This document shows positions 45,619-55,197 of a DNA stretch of 60,000 nucleotides, piece after piece (the stretch's first letter is position 1; each line of letters begins with the position of its first letter). The translations under genes and the position numbers were made by a program. Source of the stretch: Adiantum capillus-veneris (Eukaryota > Streptophyta > Polypodiopsida > Polypodiales > Pteridaceae); NCBI GenBank assembly GCA_014529385.2, contig CM043954.1, forward strand, positions 93,825,247-93,885,246, written 5' to 3'. The notes under the pieces are model-generated. The model had not been told where the DNA came from. It made no database searches and was given only the letters and a program-made list of their open reading frames with translations.

Positions 45619-45636
45619 TCCTCCGAGGGGGCACCA
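45619..45636 (-). other. Primer binding site of element E
   Basis: TGGTGCCCCCTCGGAGGA starts three bases inside the 5' LTR. It differs from the C2 site by one base and from the C1 site by two. Confidence 0.65.
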
Positions 45637-45639
45637 AAA

Positions 45640-47142
45640 TGATGGCGGAAAAAAGAGCAGTGCAATCGGGTGGCCTCTGTACTCGTGCACACTCCACAAA
45701 CCACGCCTCATGCAAACAAGCAAAGAACAAAACAAAGGGGGCACCACCCTAAATTAAGAGGTTTAGGAACCTCACCCATAGTGCACATAGGCAAGTGAGA
45801 CTTCTGGCATTATGATGGCATCAAAACATATGGAAAAACACATAGAAACGAAGCTTAGGGACCTTATGTAGGATATATATACACAAGACATCAGCTTAAC
45901 AATACAACGGCATCTGATCATACATAACAAGGATATAGAGAAGCAAGCCACGTATGGCATAATCCCTTGTCAAAAACAATCAACCCAGCAAGTAGGTATG
46001 ATCCTACTAGCAACACATCAATACCTTAGAGAATGATTGCGAGGATGGTGGCCATGGAGCATGAGAGAAGACTCCTTATTTAGGTTTTAGGGCTAGTAAT
46101 GTAGCATACTAGAGGGAGAGAGAGAGAGGGAGAGAGAGTAGAGCTCCATCCATAGCTCCTTGTTGTGAGCAATGTCATCATAGCTTCATTGCTTGGTGAA
46201 GTGGGTGAAGTGTTGGTTTTGAGTGAGAGAAGGCCTCCTTATATAGGTTTCTGAGAGGGTTTAGGATTAGGGATAAACATGCTTAAATCCGCTGATTCGG
46301 GTTACTTTTTGCTTAGGGTGGTCAACAGATTGAGGTCACCTGATATGTCACCATCAAGATATTCTCTAGAGTGATGTGAGAGGGGAGGGTAAATGCTGAT
46401 TTTTCTGATTGTGACACATGGGGATAAGGCCTTGACCAGCATTTAAGAGCAGGTAAGGTGGCTGTTGAAACTGGAGGTTCTGCACATGTCAGCTGGGTCC
46501 TCCTGAATATCAAATTCTCAAAAAATCCTCAACCATGGCTTCTTTTGACATGTGTTCTTTGAAAAAATCAGCATGTCTCTTTTCAACTCAAAAGTCTTTA
46601 TCCCTGTTGACTCACCTTTACCATAAGATTTTCCCCTTTTCTCCTCCTATAACTGCATTGTTGATGCCCAATCACTGCTTCTAGTAACAGTGAACTGTTA
46701 CCTACCAAATACTTATGGTGCAGTAAAAAATATTTACCATGGGTAAAAAAAGTTACTGTAGGTAAAAAGTGATTTGTATTTACCATGTAGGTGAAAAATA
46801 TTTACCGTAGGTAAAAAATATTTACTGTGGTAAAAAATATTTACTGTCGGTAAAAAAGTGAAAACGGAGTATGCTGTGCTGTGAGTCCACACGAACATCC
46901 TCGTGTAAATTTCACTAGAAATTCACACCTAGAATGGGCTATTCTGTAAGATATAGGTTGTAGGCATGCATAAGAGCTCGTTCCCATGTATCTTCTGTCC
47001 ATGGCACTTTTTACTCTTTGGTGCTTGTGAAGTAGATTTTTCTTCTCTTTCGAGATCCCTTGGACTAGAGTATCCTCATCTCCCCAACAACTGACTGTGC
47101 CTTTATTGCATCTTCGGAAGGGGTCCTAAAAACCATGCATCG
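45640..47142 (-). repeat. 5' LTR of element E
   Basis: 1503 bp, about 1-2% different from the 3' LTR by eye. Contains the same minisatellite with one extra unit (46725-46860). Confidence 0.92.
46237..46245 (-). promoter_or_regulatory. TATA box of element E 5' LTR
   Basis: The minus strand reads CCTATATAAGGAGGCC. It is followed by about 600 bp of R/U5 before the primer site. The same element is at about 37870 in the 3' LTR. Confidence 0.55.
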
Positions 47143-47496
47143 GATCTATTTCATTATTAGAAACGAGCTGCATAAGCTCAACGGTACATATCAATGGTGA
47201 AGAAGGTACATCCTTCTCTCCTAACAACAACACATGTGCGCCATGGGATTGGAACATCAAACTGTTGTGATCATAGCTACGCTTCAGTGATGGTCCTAGG
47301 CTATGCAACCATTCCCTACCAAGGACCACGTCTGCCCTCTCCATGTTCATAACCTAAAAATCCAAGGATGTGGAATAACCTTGTACTTCCATTGGAACAG
47401 CTCGGACTTGAGTATCCCATATTTTGATATCATGTCCATTCATCATTGCTACCTTGTAGCGGTGGGTACTCGGAGTTTGAGGTAAATTAAGTTTTT
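47143..47496 (-). pseudogene. Protease segment of element D
   Basis: It contains TPSTHRYKVAMMNGHDIK, then a stop, then NMERADVVLGREWLHSLGP, the conserved closing strand of a Ty3/gypsy protease. The right end abuts the zinc-knuckle frame; the left end abuts element E. Confidence 0.7.
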
Positions 47497-48009
47497 TCAC
47501 CAATCCGTAATTGATGAATTGTGAGTAGCACTGTCATCTACCAAGATGCGCACCTTGTGCCCCTGCAGAGATCCGTGCATACGTACTAACTCATGTGGTC
47601 CGAAGGTTTGTTGCCACATGGAAGCTGTGAGACAGCATTCATGCACCACCTCGGTGTGTGGTACTTCCACTGTAGAGAATCGTGAGGAAGACTCAAGAGG
47701 AAGCAGTTGCACCGTGTGCACTACTTTCTCCTTGCCATGAGCAGCAGATTTCCCCTTGGGACAATCCTTTTTGCCATGACCGCTTCCTAAACATTGAAAA
47801 CATAATTTCTCTTTCTTAGCTTTATCAAAGTCCTCAGGAGAGAGAGGACCTCTAGACCCCTTGGATTTTTTAGATGCTTTTGAATTGGCTACTATAAATT
47901 TTCTTTTATTGTGTCCATACTCTGTGCGTGTATTACCATGTATATTAGCAGACACGTGAGTATTATGTGATTTCTTTTCATCTGGATCATCGTGAATATG
48001 TGCTTTCAC
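47497..48009 (-). pseudogene. Gag zinc knuckle and protease start, element D
   Basis: A Lys/Asn-rich lead, then CFQCLGSGHGKKDC (CCHC zinc knuckle), a basic linker and VRILVDDSATHNSS at the expected protease active site. Asp-Ser-Gly is here Asp-Asp-Ser, so the catalytic triplet is damaged. The frame ends at a stop directly after. Confidence 0.75.
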
Positions 48010-48377
48010 TATGGCTTCCTCAAGTGTTTTAGGGTCTTGGTTCTTGACGTGCTTCTTAAGCTCTGGTGTCAGACCACGTAAATCCCCGTACTTGTTGAAA
48101 GTTATCTAATCCTTCCAACTTGAGGATAACATCCTGATAGTGAGATATATATTCAAGTAATGATGGATATTGGCGCATGGAACACATGTCCCAAGCCGTC
48201 CAATTCCGATCGGCCTCATTTGTAGGCAAAAATTCTTTGTGAAATATAGCTTCAAAAGCTGCCCAACTTTGTGGTATGATATTCTTCTCCTTGAGAGACA
48301 TCCACCATTTGTAGGCCTTACCTTCCAGAGTTAGGCTTGTTTGCAGTGCTCTGACTGCGTCTGGAGTACACCATAAG
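48010..48377 (-). pseudogene. Gag core of element D
   Basis: It contains LTLEGKAYKWWMSLKEKN, WAAFEAIFHKEFLP, RNWTAWDMCSMRQ and SLLEYISHYQDVILKLEGL, the retrotransposon gag pattern. It ends at the C2 insertion (TSD GCGT at 48378-48381); the N-terminal half continues at 54095. Confidence 0.75.
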
Positions 48378-48381
48378 GCGT

Positions 48382-49522
48382 TGTCAGGAGTTTTTTGGAG
48401 CAAGGGATTGCGCATATGTACATACCCATGCATGGTGCATCGAATAAAGGATTGCCCATTTTCCTTAGCCAGGTGGTTATGTGGGGCCCACATGTGTACA
48501 GGTAGGACAACATGTACATAGTGCAGCGATTTTCACTATTACCAGTACCATTGTGTTTTTCTACAATAAGGAGGAGTTGGTAGCGCGTAAAACTTCTCGA
48601 GGAAGCTATCCGCGGGCCGACGACGTGAGGTCAACAGGTGCGTCAGATGGCATCTAGTGGCGTCAGGAGGCCGAACGGGGTCAATATTTGCACGTGGATG
48701 AATACGGACACAAAGTGGTGTTTTCTTGTGAGAGTTATGAAGAAAGGTCATCATTAGGACCACTTTTTGGGGCCACTTCACGTGGTGGCGAGATGCATTA
48801 TTGGCAAAAAGCTGAGTGCCAGGTGTGCGAATGATGCAAAAAGGTGACAACTATGCACTGCGAGGTCAGTTTTTGGCCTGTTCGGGGTCCGTTTGAGGTC
48901 ATCTAAAAGGCCAAGGGTGCCCAACTAATAAGGCTAAGTGTGGGAACTGGAAAAACAGAGAGAAGACCAGAAAAAACGTGGAGAAGAGAGGAGGAACAGC
49001 CGCAGGTGTGTTTTTGCTCATTTTGGAGCCTGTTTTGGCCGTAAACTGCTCATCCGATGTCGGATTTGAGCACTTTGACATTGTAGACTGGGGTTTTGGG
49101 CCGTTCCGGACGTGATGGCGCTGTCCATTTTGCCAAATTCCTCACTCTTTTTCTGCTGTTTTTCTGTGTAATCTTCTCCGGTGAGTGAAGCTTCTTCTCC
49201 AATTTGTGATTGTATCTGGTATCTTGTACTCATATTGTGTGAGCTGTTTGCCCCATTGGTGTTGGCCCAAGCTCAATTGTATCTAAACATCAGAAATTCT
49301 CCTCTTTTGAGCTGAGTTTTTTGGGTGTGTGTGTGTGTGTGTGTGTCTGTGTGGAGTGGGCAAGTGGATAGTCTCTCTCCTCTCACTCCAGAGATGTGTT
49401 CCCTGTCTCGGCCAGGTGTGTTGTGTAAGTCGAGTGGTGCCCCATAGTGTGTGTGTGTATCTTCCCAAGAGTGTGTGTCGGGTCGTTATAGAGGCGCTGT
49501 GTGTGTTTTCATCCCGCTCACA
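48382..49522 (+). repeat. 5' LTR of element C2
   Basis: 1141 bp, TGTCAGGAG to CCCGCTCACA. It has a G-box core CACGTG near 48780 and a (GT)n tract near 49326-49344. Confidence 0.93.
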
Positions 49523-49528
49523 TTCTTT

Positions 49529-49546
49529 TGGTGCCCCCACGGAGGA
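49529..49546 (+). other. Primer binding site of element C2
   Basis: TGGTGCCCCCACGGAGGA, six bases after the LTR. One base different from C1 and one from E. Confidence 0.65.
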
Positions 49547-49564
49547 TCTTCTTCGAGTACCTTC

Positions 49565-49700
49565 TGCTTCGAGCTTCGAGCTTCGGGATTACAGGTTGCA
49601 GGTTGCAGGTTGCAGATTACAGGTTACAGGTTACAGGTTACAGGTTACAGGAACAGGGACAGGGACAGGTACAGGTGATTCACATAGGTACAGGTAGCTG
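49565..49700 (+). repeat. Heptamer minisatellite in the C2 leader
   Basis: Two to three AGCTTCG units, then about eight GGTTACA/GGTTGCA units and several six-base GGGACA/GGTACA units. Same composition as in C1 but different copy numbers. Confidence 0.8.
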
Positions 49701-50274
49701 GAGTACAGTGATGTCACTTGCAGTTGTTGTGGGAATGCATCACTTGGCGCCTATTTGAGCGCATTGTCTGTTGGATTGTACGTTACTTGTGGAAACTGCC
49801 ATTGTACGCCTTTGTGGAGCCATATATGGTTTTATTTGGCAGTCCCAACCATTTCTGAGACTTGGTTTGGAAGATAGTCATTTCTGAGACTTGACTATAC
49901 GCGATTTGCATTAGCCTTCGTGTGAGGGTCGATAGCGTGAGGTTTTTATTGAGCTGGGGGATTCTCAAATGTGGAGATCCTTTCGGTGATACAGGTAGCT
50001 GGAGCACCCTTTTCGTGACCTCGCCATAGGCTATGTACTAGTGAGTCCTACTTGATGCTCGGGTTCTATTGTTGACAGTTTATGCATACATAGACAGTCT
50101 ATATTTTGGGTTCCTACTGCTCTACTTCTGGGGAAACTCTGTCGAAATTTTCCCAAGTTATGATGGCTGGTTTTTTGGTATTTTGAGCCATTTATGCTGT
50201 TATGCTGCTGAAATTTTGGCAAAATCAGAGGTTGAGTCAGGTGTGCCTTCTTGGGAGCTTCATGGTTGGCTTTA

Positions 50275-50493
50275 ATGGATGATCAAAATGGCCCTCAGTT
50301 CACTCCTTTTCATTTAACGCAAAGAATTCAGATTAATGTTCATGTGTCCAGGAAGATCTTTTTCCAGCAGCGCATAGTCTTTATGTTTGGGCCAAGAAGA
50401 TTGAGAGAGATCCTGGAATGTCCTTTGCCTGTTGTCATTCCGATGATCAACTATGAAAACTCATTTGATGTGCATGTGTTTGTCCTTATCTAA
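50275..50493 (+). CDS. Conserved leader small protein, element C2 (72 aa)
   Basis: ATG at 50275, TAA at 50491-50493, about 100 bases before the gag ATG. Differs from the C1 copy by one Ile/Val change and a few synonymous changes. Core residues as in A and E: RKI, FQQRI, FG, RL-x-EIL, Pro-rich turn, SFDV, hydrophobic end. No membrane helix or zinc motif. The overlapping upstream frame (to 50277) has no ATG and changes freely between C1 and C2, whereas this frame does not. Confidence 0.65.
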   Translation: MDDQNGPQFTPFHLTQRIQINVHVSRKIFFQQRIVFMFGPRRLREILECPLPVVIPMINYENSFDVHVFVLI

Positions 50494-50595
50494 AGTTGAG
50501 CTCCATTGAAGTTTCTAGGGATTGGGAAGTGAAAAGTTTTGGGTTCTTGCACGTGTGTTCGAAGGGGTTCTCAAAGCATCATAAGTTGGGTAGCC

Positions 50596-52890
50596 ATGGC
50601 TTTCTCTTATCCCGAGTTTCATGGAAGAAGTGATGAAGATGTGGAAGAATTTTTGGAAAAGATGGAGGTTGCCTGCATTAGCAACCAAATTCATGACCCT
50701 ACGCAAATGTTACGCCTTCTCCAAATTTGTTTGAAGAGTGATGCACGAGCTTGGTCCAAAGCATTTGAAGAGGAGTTGCGTATGGCTGATCCACCTATAA
50801 GATTGAGTTGGGACAATCTAAGGCATGGATTGGAAGTGGAGTTTGTGAAGATAGAAGACCCTGACAAAGTGTGGCAAGAAGTACAGGCTTTGGTGCAAAA
50901 GGAAGGTGAGCCAGTAGATGCGTACATACGTAAGTTTTCATTGGCATGGGAGCGAATGTGCAAGGCTTTAGCACCACAGGTACCCCCGCCTGACATGATG
51001 AAGAAGGACAGGTTCTTGGATGGTCTTTGGGAGAATATACGTTGGAGAGTGGAGCTAAAGAAGCCTAGGACATATGAAGATGCACTAGAGGTAGCAAGGA
51101 ACAAAGAGTGGAAGCTGAGGAAAATGAGCCAGTTAGGGGTGGAGTCTTTGCCAATGAGGTCTGAATTTCAGCCTATAGAGTCTTTACAAGGGCGCATGTC
51201 AGGGGTTCATCATGAACCAGTGGTTCCTGTTACTACTCAGGTTGTGCCAGCAGTGGTCACTACAGCAGTGCAAGATGATGGCCTAAGGCAAGACATGAGG
51301 CAAGTGGTTGATCTGATGAAGAATCTCAGCCTAAACATGCTAGGTCAAGTGGGAAATAATCGAGGTCGAGGGCGGTTTGGAAATCAGCCAGGAGGTGAAG
51401 AAAGACCTAGGAATGGTGCTGGACAAAGTAATAGTAGGTTTTGGAGGCAGACGCCCACATGTTATAATTGTGGAGAGTTGGGTCACATCAGCCCGCAATG
51501 TGATAAGCCACCAAGGATGGGGGGAGACATGTATCCATTGCCAAGACAGGTGCTAACTAGGTCAAATGATTATGGCATCGAAATTAAGGGAGACGAAGGA
51601 ACCAGTGGACTGACCCAGGAGGAAAAAGGGAAGACAAAAGTGCTAAGTGTAGTCACCTTGGAGAAGGCATCAAAGCTAGAGGATACATTAGTGATGCCTA
51701 TTGGGAAGAGGACCACAGAGGATAAGGAAGGAAGAAGTGCCTCAGGTCCTAGTAAGAAGAAAGGAAAGAGCCATGAAGGCGAGGATGTCAAGGCCAAGAG
51801 GAAAAGGAGAGCTCGTCGAAAGTTTCATGTTTCAGATTTTCCACTAGGGGATGGGCAATTAAGCTATGACTTGAAGGAGGATCTGACGAGCAGGAAGGCA
51901 GATGTTACTTTTGGGCAGCTTATAGAGATGGTGCCTAAGCTAAAGCGACAGTGGAAGAGGATGGTTAACCCAATGGAGAAAGAGCCAGAGAGAGGTTCAG
52001 TGAAGGTGTTGGCAATGGACGAGCTACCAGACATTTGTCCAATAGTAGATGTGTGGCATAAAAGGAAAAATTTGGGACAAGGTTATGTGGATGGCGGAGC
52101 CCAAATATGCGTCATAACACACTCATGCGTTGAGAAGATGGGTCTCACAGTGGCTGGGGTGTCAGGTTTTCGGATCAGATTGGCAAACCATCAAAAAGTA
52201 AAATGCTTGGGTGTTGTAAAGAGCTTAGAAGTGGAGGCATATGATGCAAAGGCAGTGGTTGATTTTCATGTGATGCCAGCAGGGTTGGGAGCATATCCTA
52301 TTATACTGGGCAGACCATGGTTACGTGCAGTGGGAGCTGTTCAAGATTGGCGACATGGTACGATTAGCCTCTATGGAAAGACAGGTACCAAGAAACTTTA
52401 TAATATGGACACAAGGAAACGGTTAGAGGAGCTTTATGAAGATGAGGATGAGTCTAGTGATGAAGACTCTTCCACGGTGACAGATGAGGATAGTGATAGC
52501 ACTACCAGCAGTGATGAGGATGCCGATGTTGCATTTCTTTTGATGGACAAAGAAATCCAGGAGATTGGGTTAGTTGCATTTGCGAATGAGGATGAAAGTG
52601 AAGGGCCTTATGAAGTGATTGAAGGGCTGATGCAAACCAAGGTTGAGTTGTCAAAGAAGCAGGAATTGATGACACAAATGATCAGTGGAGACCTCTCAGC
52701 TATGGAGAAGGAGATATATTTGCACATGCAAGTCTATGCCAAAGTAATTGATGATTTTCTTGATGGGAGGTTGATAAATGGCATCTCTACAGGTTTTCCT
52801 TGGGAACCAGGTGAAAGTTTGATTAAGCTTTTGATGCAAGGAATGCCAAGTGTTTTTGTGTGGGATCCAGGTGGAATGAGCATCTACTAG
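50596..52890 (+). CDS. Gag-protease polyprotein, element C2 (764 aa)
   Basis: Start at ATG 50596 (MAFSYPEFHGRSDEDVEEF); the upstream open stretch lacks an ATG. Gag core about residues 1-190 (MLRLLQICLKSDARAWSKAF, DAYIRKFSLAWERMCKAL, PRTYEDALEVARNKEWKLRK). CCHC zinc knuckle CYNCGELGHISPQC at 289-302. Basic linker. Protease-like segment GYVDGGAQICVITHSCVE with Asp at about 499 in Asp-Gly-Gly form, and YPIILGRPWLRAVGAVQDW near 566. Then an acidic Ser/Asp/Glu tail, ending WDPGGMSIY. Frame fully open. It encodes a particle shell and a possible protease; replication enzymes must come from elsewhere. Confidence 0.85.
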   Translation: MAFSYPEFHGRSDEDVEEFLEKMEVACISNQIHDPTQMLRLLQICLKSDARAWSKAFEEELRMADPPIRLSWDNLRHGLEVEFVKIEDPDKVWQEVQALVQKEGEPVDAYIRKFSLAWERMCKALAPQVPPPDMMKKDRFLDGLWENIRWRVELKKPRTYEDALEVARNKEWKLRKMSQLGVESLPMRSEFQPIESLQGRMSGVHHEPVVPVTTQVVPAVVTTAVQDDGLRQDMRQVVDLMKNLSLNMLGQVGNNRGRGRFGNQPGGEERPRNGAGQSNSRFWRQTPTCYNCGELGHISPQCDKPPRMGGDMYPLPRQVLTRSNDYGIEIKGDEGTSGLTQEEKGKTKVLSVVTLEKASKLEDTLVMPIGKRTTEDKEGRSASGPSKKKGKSHEGEDVKAKRKRRARRKFHVSDFPLGDGQLSYDLKEDLTSRKADVTFGQLIEMVPKLKRQWKRMVNPMEKEPERGSVKVLAMDELPDICPIVDVWHKRKNLGQGYVDGGAQICVITHSCVEKMGLTVAGVSGFRIRLANHQKVKCLGVVKSLEVEAYDAKAVVDFHVMPAGLGAYPIILGRPWLRAVGAVQDWRHGTISLYGKTGTKKLYNMDTRKRLEELYEDEDESSDEDSSTVTDEDSDSTTSSDEDADVAFLLMDKEIQEIGLVAFANEDESEGPYEVIEGLMQTKVELSKKQELMTQMISGDLSAMEKEIYLHMQVYAKVIDDFLDGRLINGISTGFPWEPGESLIKLLMQGMPSVFVWDPGGMSIY

Positions 52891-52924
52891 TGTTGCTGCT
52901 GCTGAGCATGAATGCTCTAGCAGG

Positions 52925-52936
52925 CTAGGGGGTGGG
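52925..52936 (+). other. Polypurine tract of element C2
   Basis: CTAGGGGGTGGG, then CAAATTA, then the LTR start TGTCAGG. Identical to that of C1. Confidence 0.75.
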
Positions 52937-52943
52937 CAAATTA

Positions 52944-54090
52944 TGTCAGGAGTTTTTTGGAGCAAGGGATTGCGCATATGTACATACCCATGCATGGTGC
53001 ATCGAATAAAGGATTGCCCATTTTCCTTAGCCAGGTGGTTATGTGGGGCCCACATGTGTACAGGTAGGACAACATGTACATAGTGCAGCGATTTTCACTA
53101 TTACCAGTACCATTGTGTTTTTCTACAATAAGGAGGAGTTGGTAGCGCGTAAAACTTCTCGAGGAAGCTATCCGCGGGCCGACGACGTGAGGTCAGCAGG
53201 TGCGTCAGATGGCATCTAGTGGCGTCAGGAGGCCGAACGGGGTCAATATTTGCACGTGGATGAATACGGACACAAAGTGGTGTTTTCTTGTGAGAGTTAT
53301 GAAGAAAGGTCATCATTAGGACCACTTTTTGGGGCCACTTCACATGGTGGCGAGATGCATTATTGGAAAAAAGCTGAGTGCCAGGTGTGCGAATGATGCA
53401 AAAAGGTGACAACTATGCACTGCGAGGTCAGTTTTTGGCCTGTTCGGGGTCCGTTTGAGGTCATCTAAAAGGCCAAGGGTGCCCAACTAATAAGGCTAAG
53501 TGTGGGAACTGGAAAAACAGAGAGAAGACCAGAAAAAACGTGGAGAAGAGAGGAGGAACAGCCGCAGGTGTGTTTTTGCTCATTTTGGAGCCTGTTTTGG
53601 CCGTAAACTGCTCATCCGATGTCGGATTTGAGCACTTTGACATTGTAGACTGGGGTTTTGGGCCGTTCCGGACGTGATGGCGCTGTCCATTTTGCCAAAT
53701 TCCTCACTCTTTTTCTGCTGTTTTTCTGTGTAATCTTCTCCGGTGAGTGAAGCTTCTTCTCCAATTTGTGATTGTATCTGGTATCTTGTACTCATATTGT
53801 GTGAGCTGTTTGCCCCATTGGTGTTGGCCCAAGCTCAATTGTATCTAAACATCAGAAATTCTCCTCTTTTGAGCTGAGTTTTTTGGGTGTGTGTGTGTGT
53901 GTGTGTGTGTGTCTGTGTGGAGTGGGCAAGTGGATAGTCTCTCTCCTCTCACTCCAGAGATGTGTTCCCTGTCTCGGCCAGGTGTGTTGTGTAAGTCGAG
54001 TGGTGCCCCATAGTGTGTGTGTGTGTATCTTCCCAAGAGTGTGTGTCGGGTCGTTATAGAGGCGCTGTGTGTGTTTTCATCCCGCTCACA
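52944..54090 (+). repeat. 3' LTR of element C2
   Basis: 1147 bp. Compared with the 5' LTR, CACGTG is CACATG here, and GTCAACAGG is GTCAGCAGG. Confidence 0.93.
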
Positions 54091-54094
54091 GCGT

Positions 54095-54567
54095 GAATTC
54101 CATCCCACTTGCTGAGAAAGATATTCACTGCATCCTTATTGCGGTCTTGGTCTTCTCCCTTAAAAGTCGGTGGTTTGGTGTTTTTCAGCAACTCGATCAT
54201 CCACCTCTTTTGCAGTGAGAGTGTGCAAATTATTAACAATTGGGCCTTGTCCTTGATTAGAAGGGCCTTGCCCCAGTGTAGCAACGTGCTCATGCATGTT
54301 TTCGTCAGCAGGACCCTTGGACTATTGTTGCATTAATTGAATCACTAATGTGGATAATTTAGTGACATTTTCATTTAAAGATTTAAAATTTTCTTCCATA
54401 ACTGATATGCGTGTTTGAAGTGCACGAAATTCTTGAATGTCGAGCAATTCATAAGTGTCATCACTTGCCGTAGCGTCGCGGGCACTCTCCTTGAGAGCAT
54501 ATGGCTGCGGGCCATCATGGGTAAAATCAGGCGTACTTTGCTCTGATATCTGAATCCATGGTGACAC
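54095..54567 (-). pseudogene. Gag N-terminus of element D
   Basis: A helical start (LLDIQEFRALQTRISVMEEN, then LNENVTKLSTLVIQLMQQ) is followed by a stop at 54322 and then, in another frame, TKPPTFKGEDQD and NIFLSKWDGIHA. The last residues reach the C2 insertion, and the chain resumes at 48377. A weak tRNA-Met-like primer motif (ATATCAGAGC) lies at 54540-54556, overlapping the first codons. Confidence 0.65.
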
Positions 54568-55197
54568 AGTGCAGTGAAAGTAATATTCAGAAAAATACCT
54601 GAGATTGAGAGCACTTGCAAAGTTTAATTAGCCTTGCTAATCCCATCGAAGTTGATATTATCCAAGTGGAAATCAATCCGAAATGTCCACCGTGTAGGGA
54701 ATTCCTTAATCCCTTGTAGCCGAATCGATTATGGGTAGAATTGTGTTCGACCGTAATCAATTTTGAGAAATAACGTCACTTTGAACTCCCCTTGAGATGT
54801 TTTATTAAATTTTTGATTTTCTATCGCGATAATATGTAGAGAATGTGTGTGGTTGATGTACTTGCCGGCCTTGTCAGGATGCCGAGCTTCACCAAAGCTT
54901 CACAAGAGGGAGGGGGTACCCCACTGTGGGTACCGTCCCCTAGTTATTGAAAAAAAACATAGCCACTAACCCCCAAGGGGGTTGGGCGCCCGTCGGGTGT
55001 GAAATTTGAGTTGCTTACCGGCTATGGCAGCCCACAGACAGCACGAGGGGTTGAGCAAAGCTCCACCCGCCTCGTATGATGGTCGTCCCTGCCTTCTACA
55101 GTCACGGGTTGTTCCTCACACCAACGTGATGTCGTAAAGCCCGCAAGGGCGTAGTTTGGTGCAGGTCACCGACAGGCGGCTTCTCCTTGCAAGGGAT
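54568..55197. other. Noncoding stretch with strong hairpins
   Basis: 54568-54900 is AT-rich without a gene, probably the decayed 5' LTR or leader of D. 54905-55165 is GC-richer and holds GGTACCC-CACTGT-GGGTACC (54915-54934), AACCCCC-AA-GGGGGTT (54968-54983) and GCCC-GCAA-GGGC (55139-55150). The last is enclosed by CACCAA/TTGGTG. No ORF. Confidence 0.5.

Larger units (their letters stand above)
37267..47142 (-). mobile_element. Element E: full-length Tat-type Ty3/gypsy retrotransposon
   Basis: LTRs 37267-38748 and 45640-47142 (ends TGATG...CATCA; the outer right base is mutated A to G). Target duplication GATCT at 37262-37266 and 47143-47147. Minus-strand order: LTR, primer site, four leader ORFs including the conserved small ORF, gag, zinc knuckle, protease, reverse transcriptase, RNase H, second RNase H (archaeal type), integrase, purine tract, LTR. 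A second RNase H before integrase is the mark of the Tat clade. One gag frameshift and three in-frame stops disable this copy. Confidence 0.93.
48382..54090 (+). mobile_element. Element C2: complete gag-protease LTR retrotransposon
   Basis: LTRs 48382-49522 and 52944-54090, TGT...ACA ends, target duplication GCGT at 48378-48381 and 54091-54094. Internal order: primer site, heptamer minisatellite, leader ORF, gag-protease ORF, polypurine tract. Same family as C1 by LTR, leader, gag start and 3' end, but with zinc knuckle and protease where C1 has the acidic region. No reverse transcriptase or integrase. The LTRs differ by about three substitutions plus repeat length, so it is recent but older than C1. 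Confidence 0.93.
34190..54567 (-). mobile_element. Element D: old chromovirus (Ty3/gypsy), split by E and C2
   Basis: Minus-strand order from the right: gag (54567-54095), C2 insertion, gag (48377-48010), zinc knuckle (48009-47497), protease (47496-47143), E insertion, linker and reverse transcriptase (37266-35883), RNase H, integrase (35621-34752) and integrase C-terminus with chromodomain (34751-34206). Reading across each insertion restores one continuous coding path. Many stops and frame changes show it is the oldest layer here. A purine tract candidate (AAGGGGGGAATAA) sits around 34205-34217. LTRs were not matched. Confidence 0.85.

Noticed and set aside
50069-50275. 68-codon frame upstream of the C2 leader ORF (and 17972-17766 in C1), ending in TAATG overlap
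   Set aside because: It has no in-frame ATG, and the C1 and C2 versions differ at many residues, unlike the conserved ORF next to it. Probably a chance open frame.
52087-52110. Asp-Gly-Gly protease motif in C2 and E as a novel active site
   Set aside because: The DGG form is, to my knowledge, common in plant Tat-type proteases, so it is not unusual.
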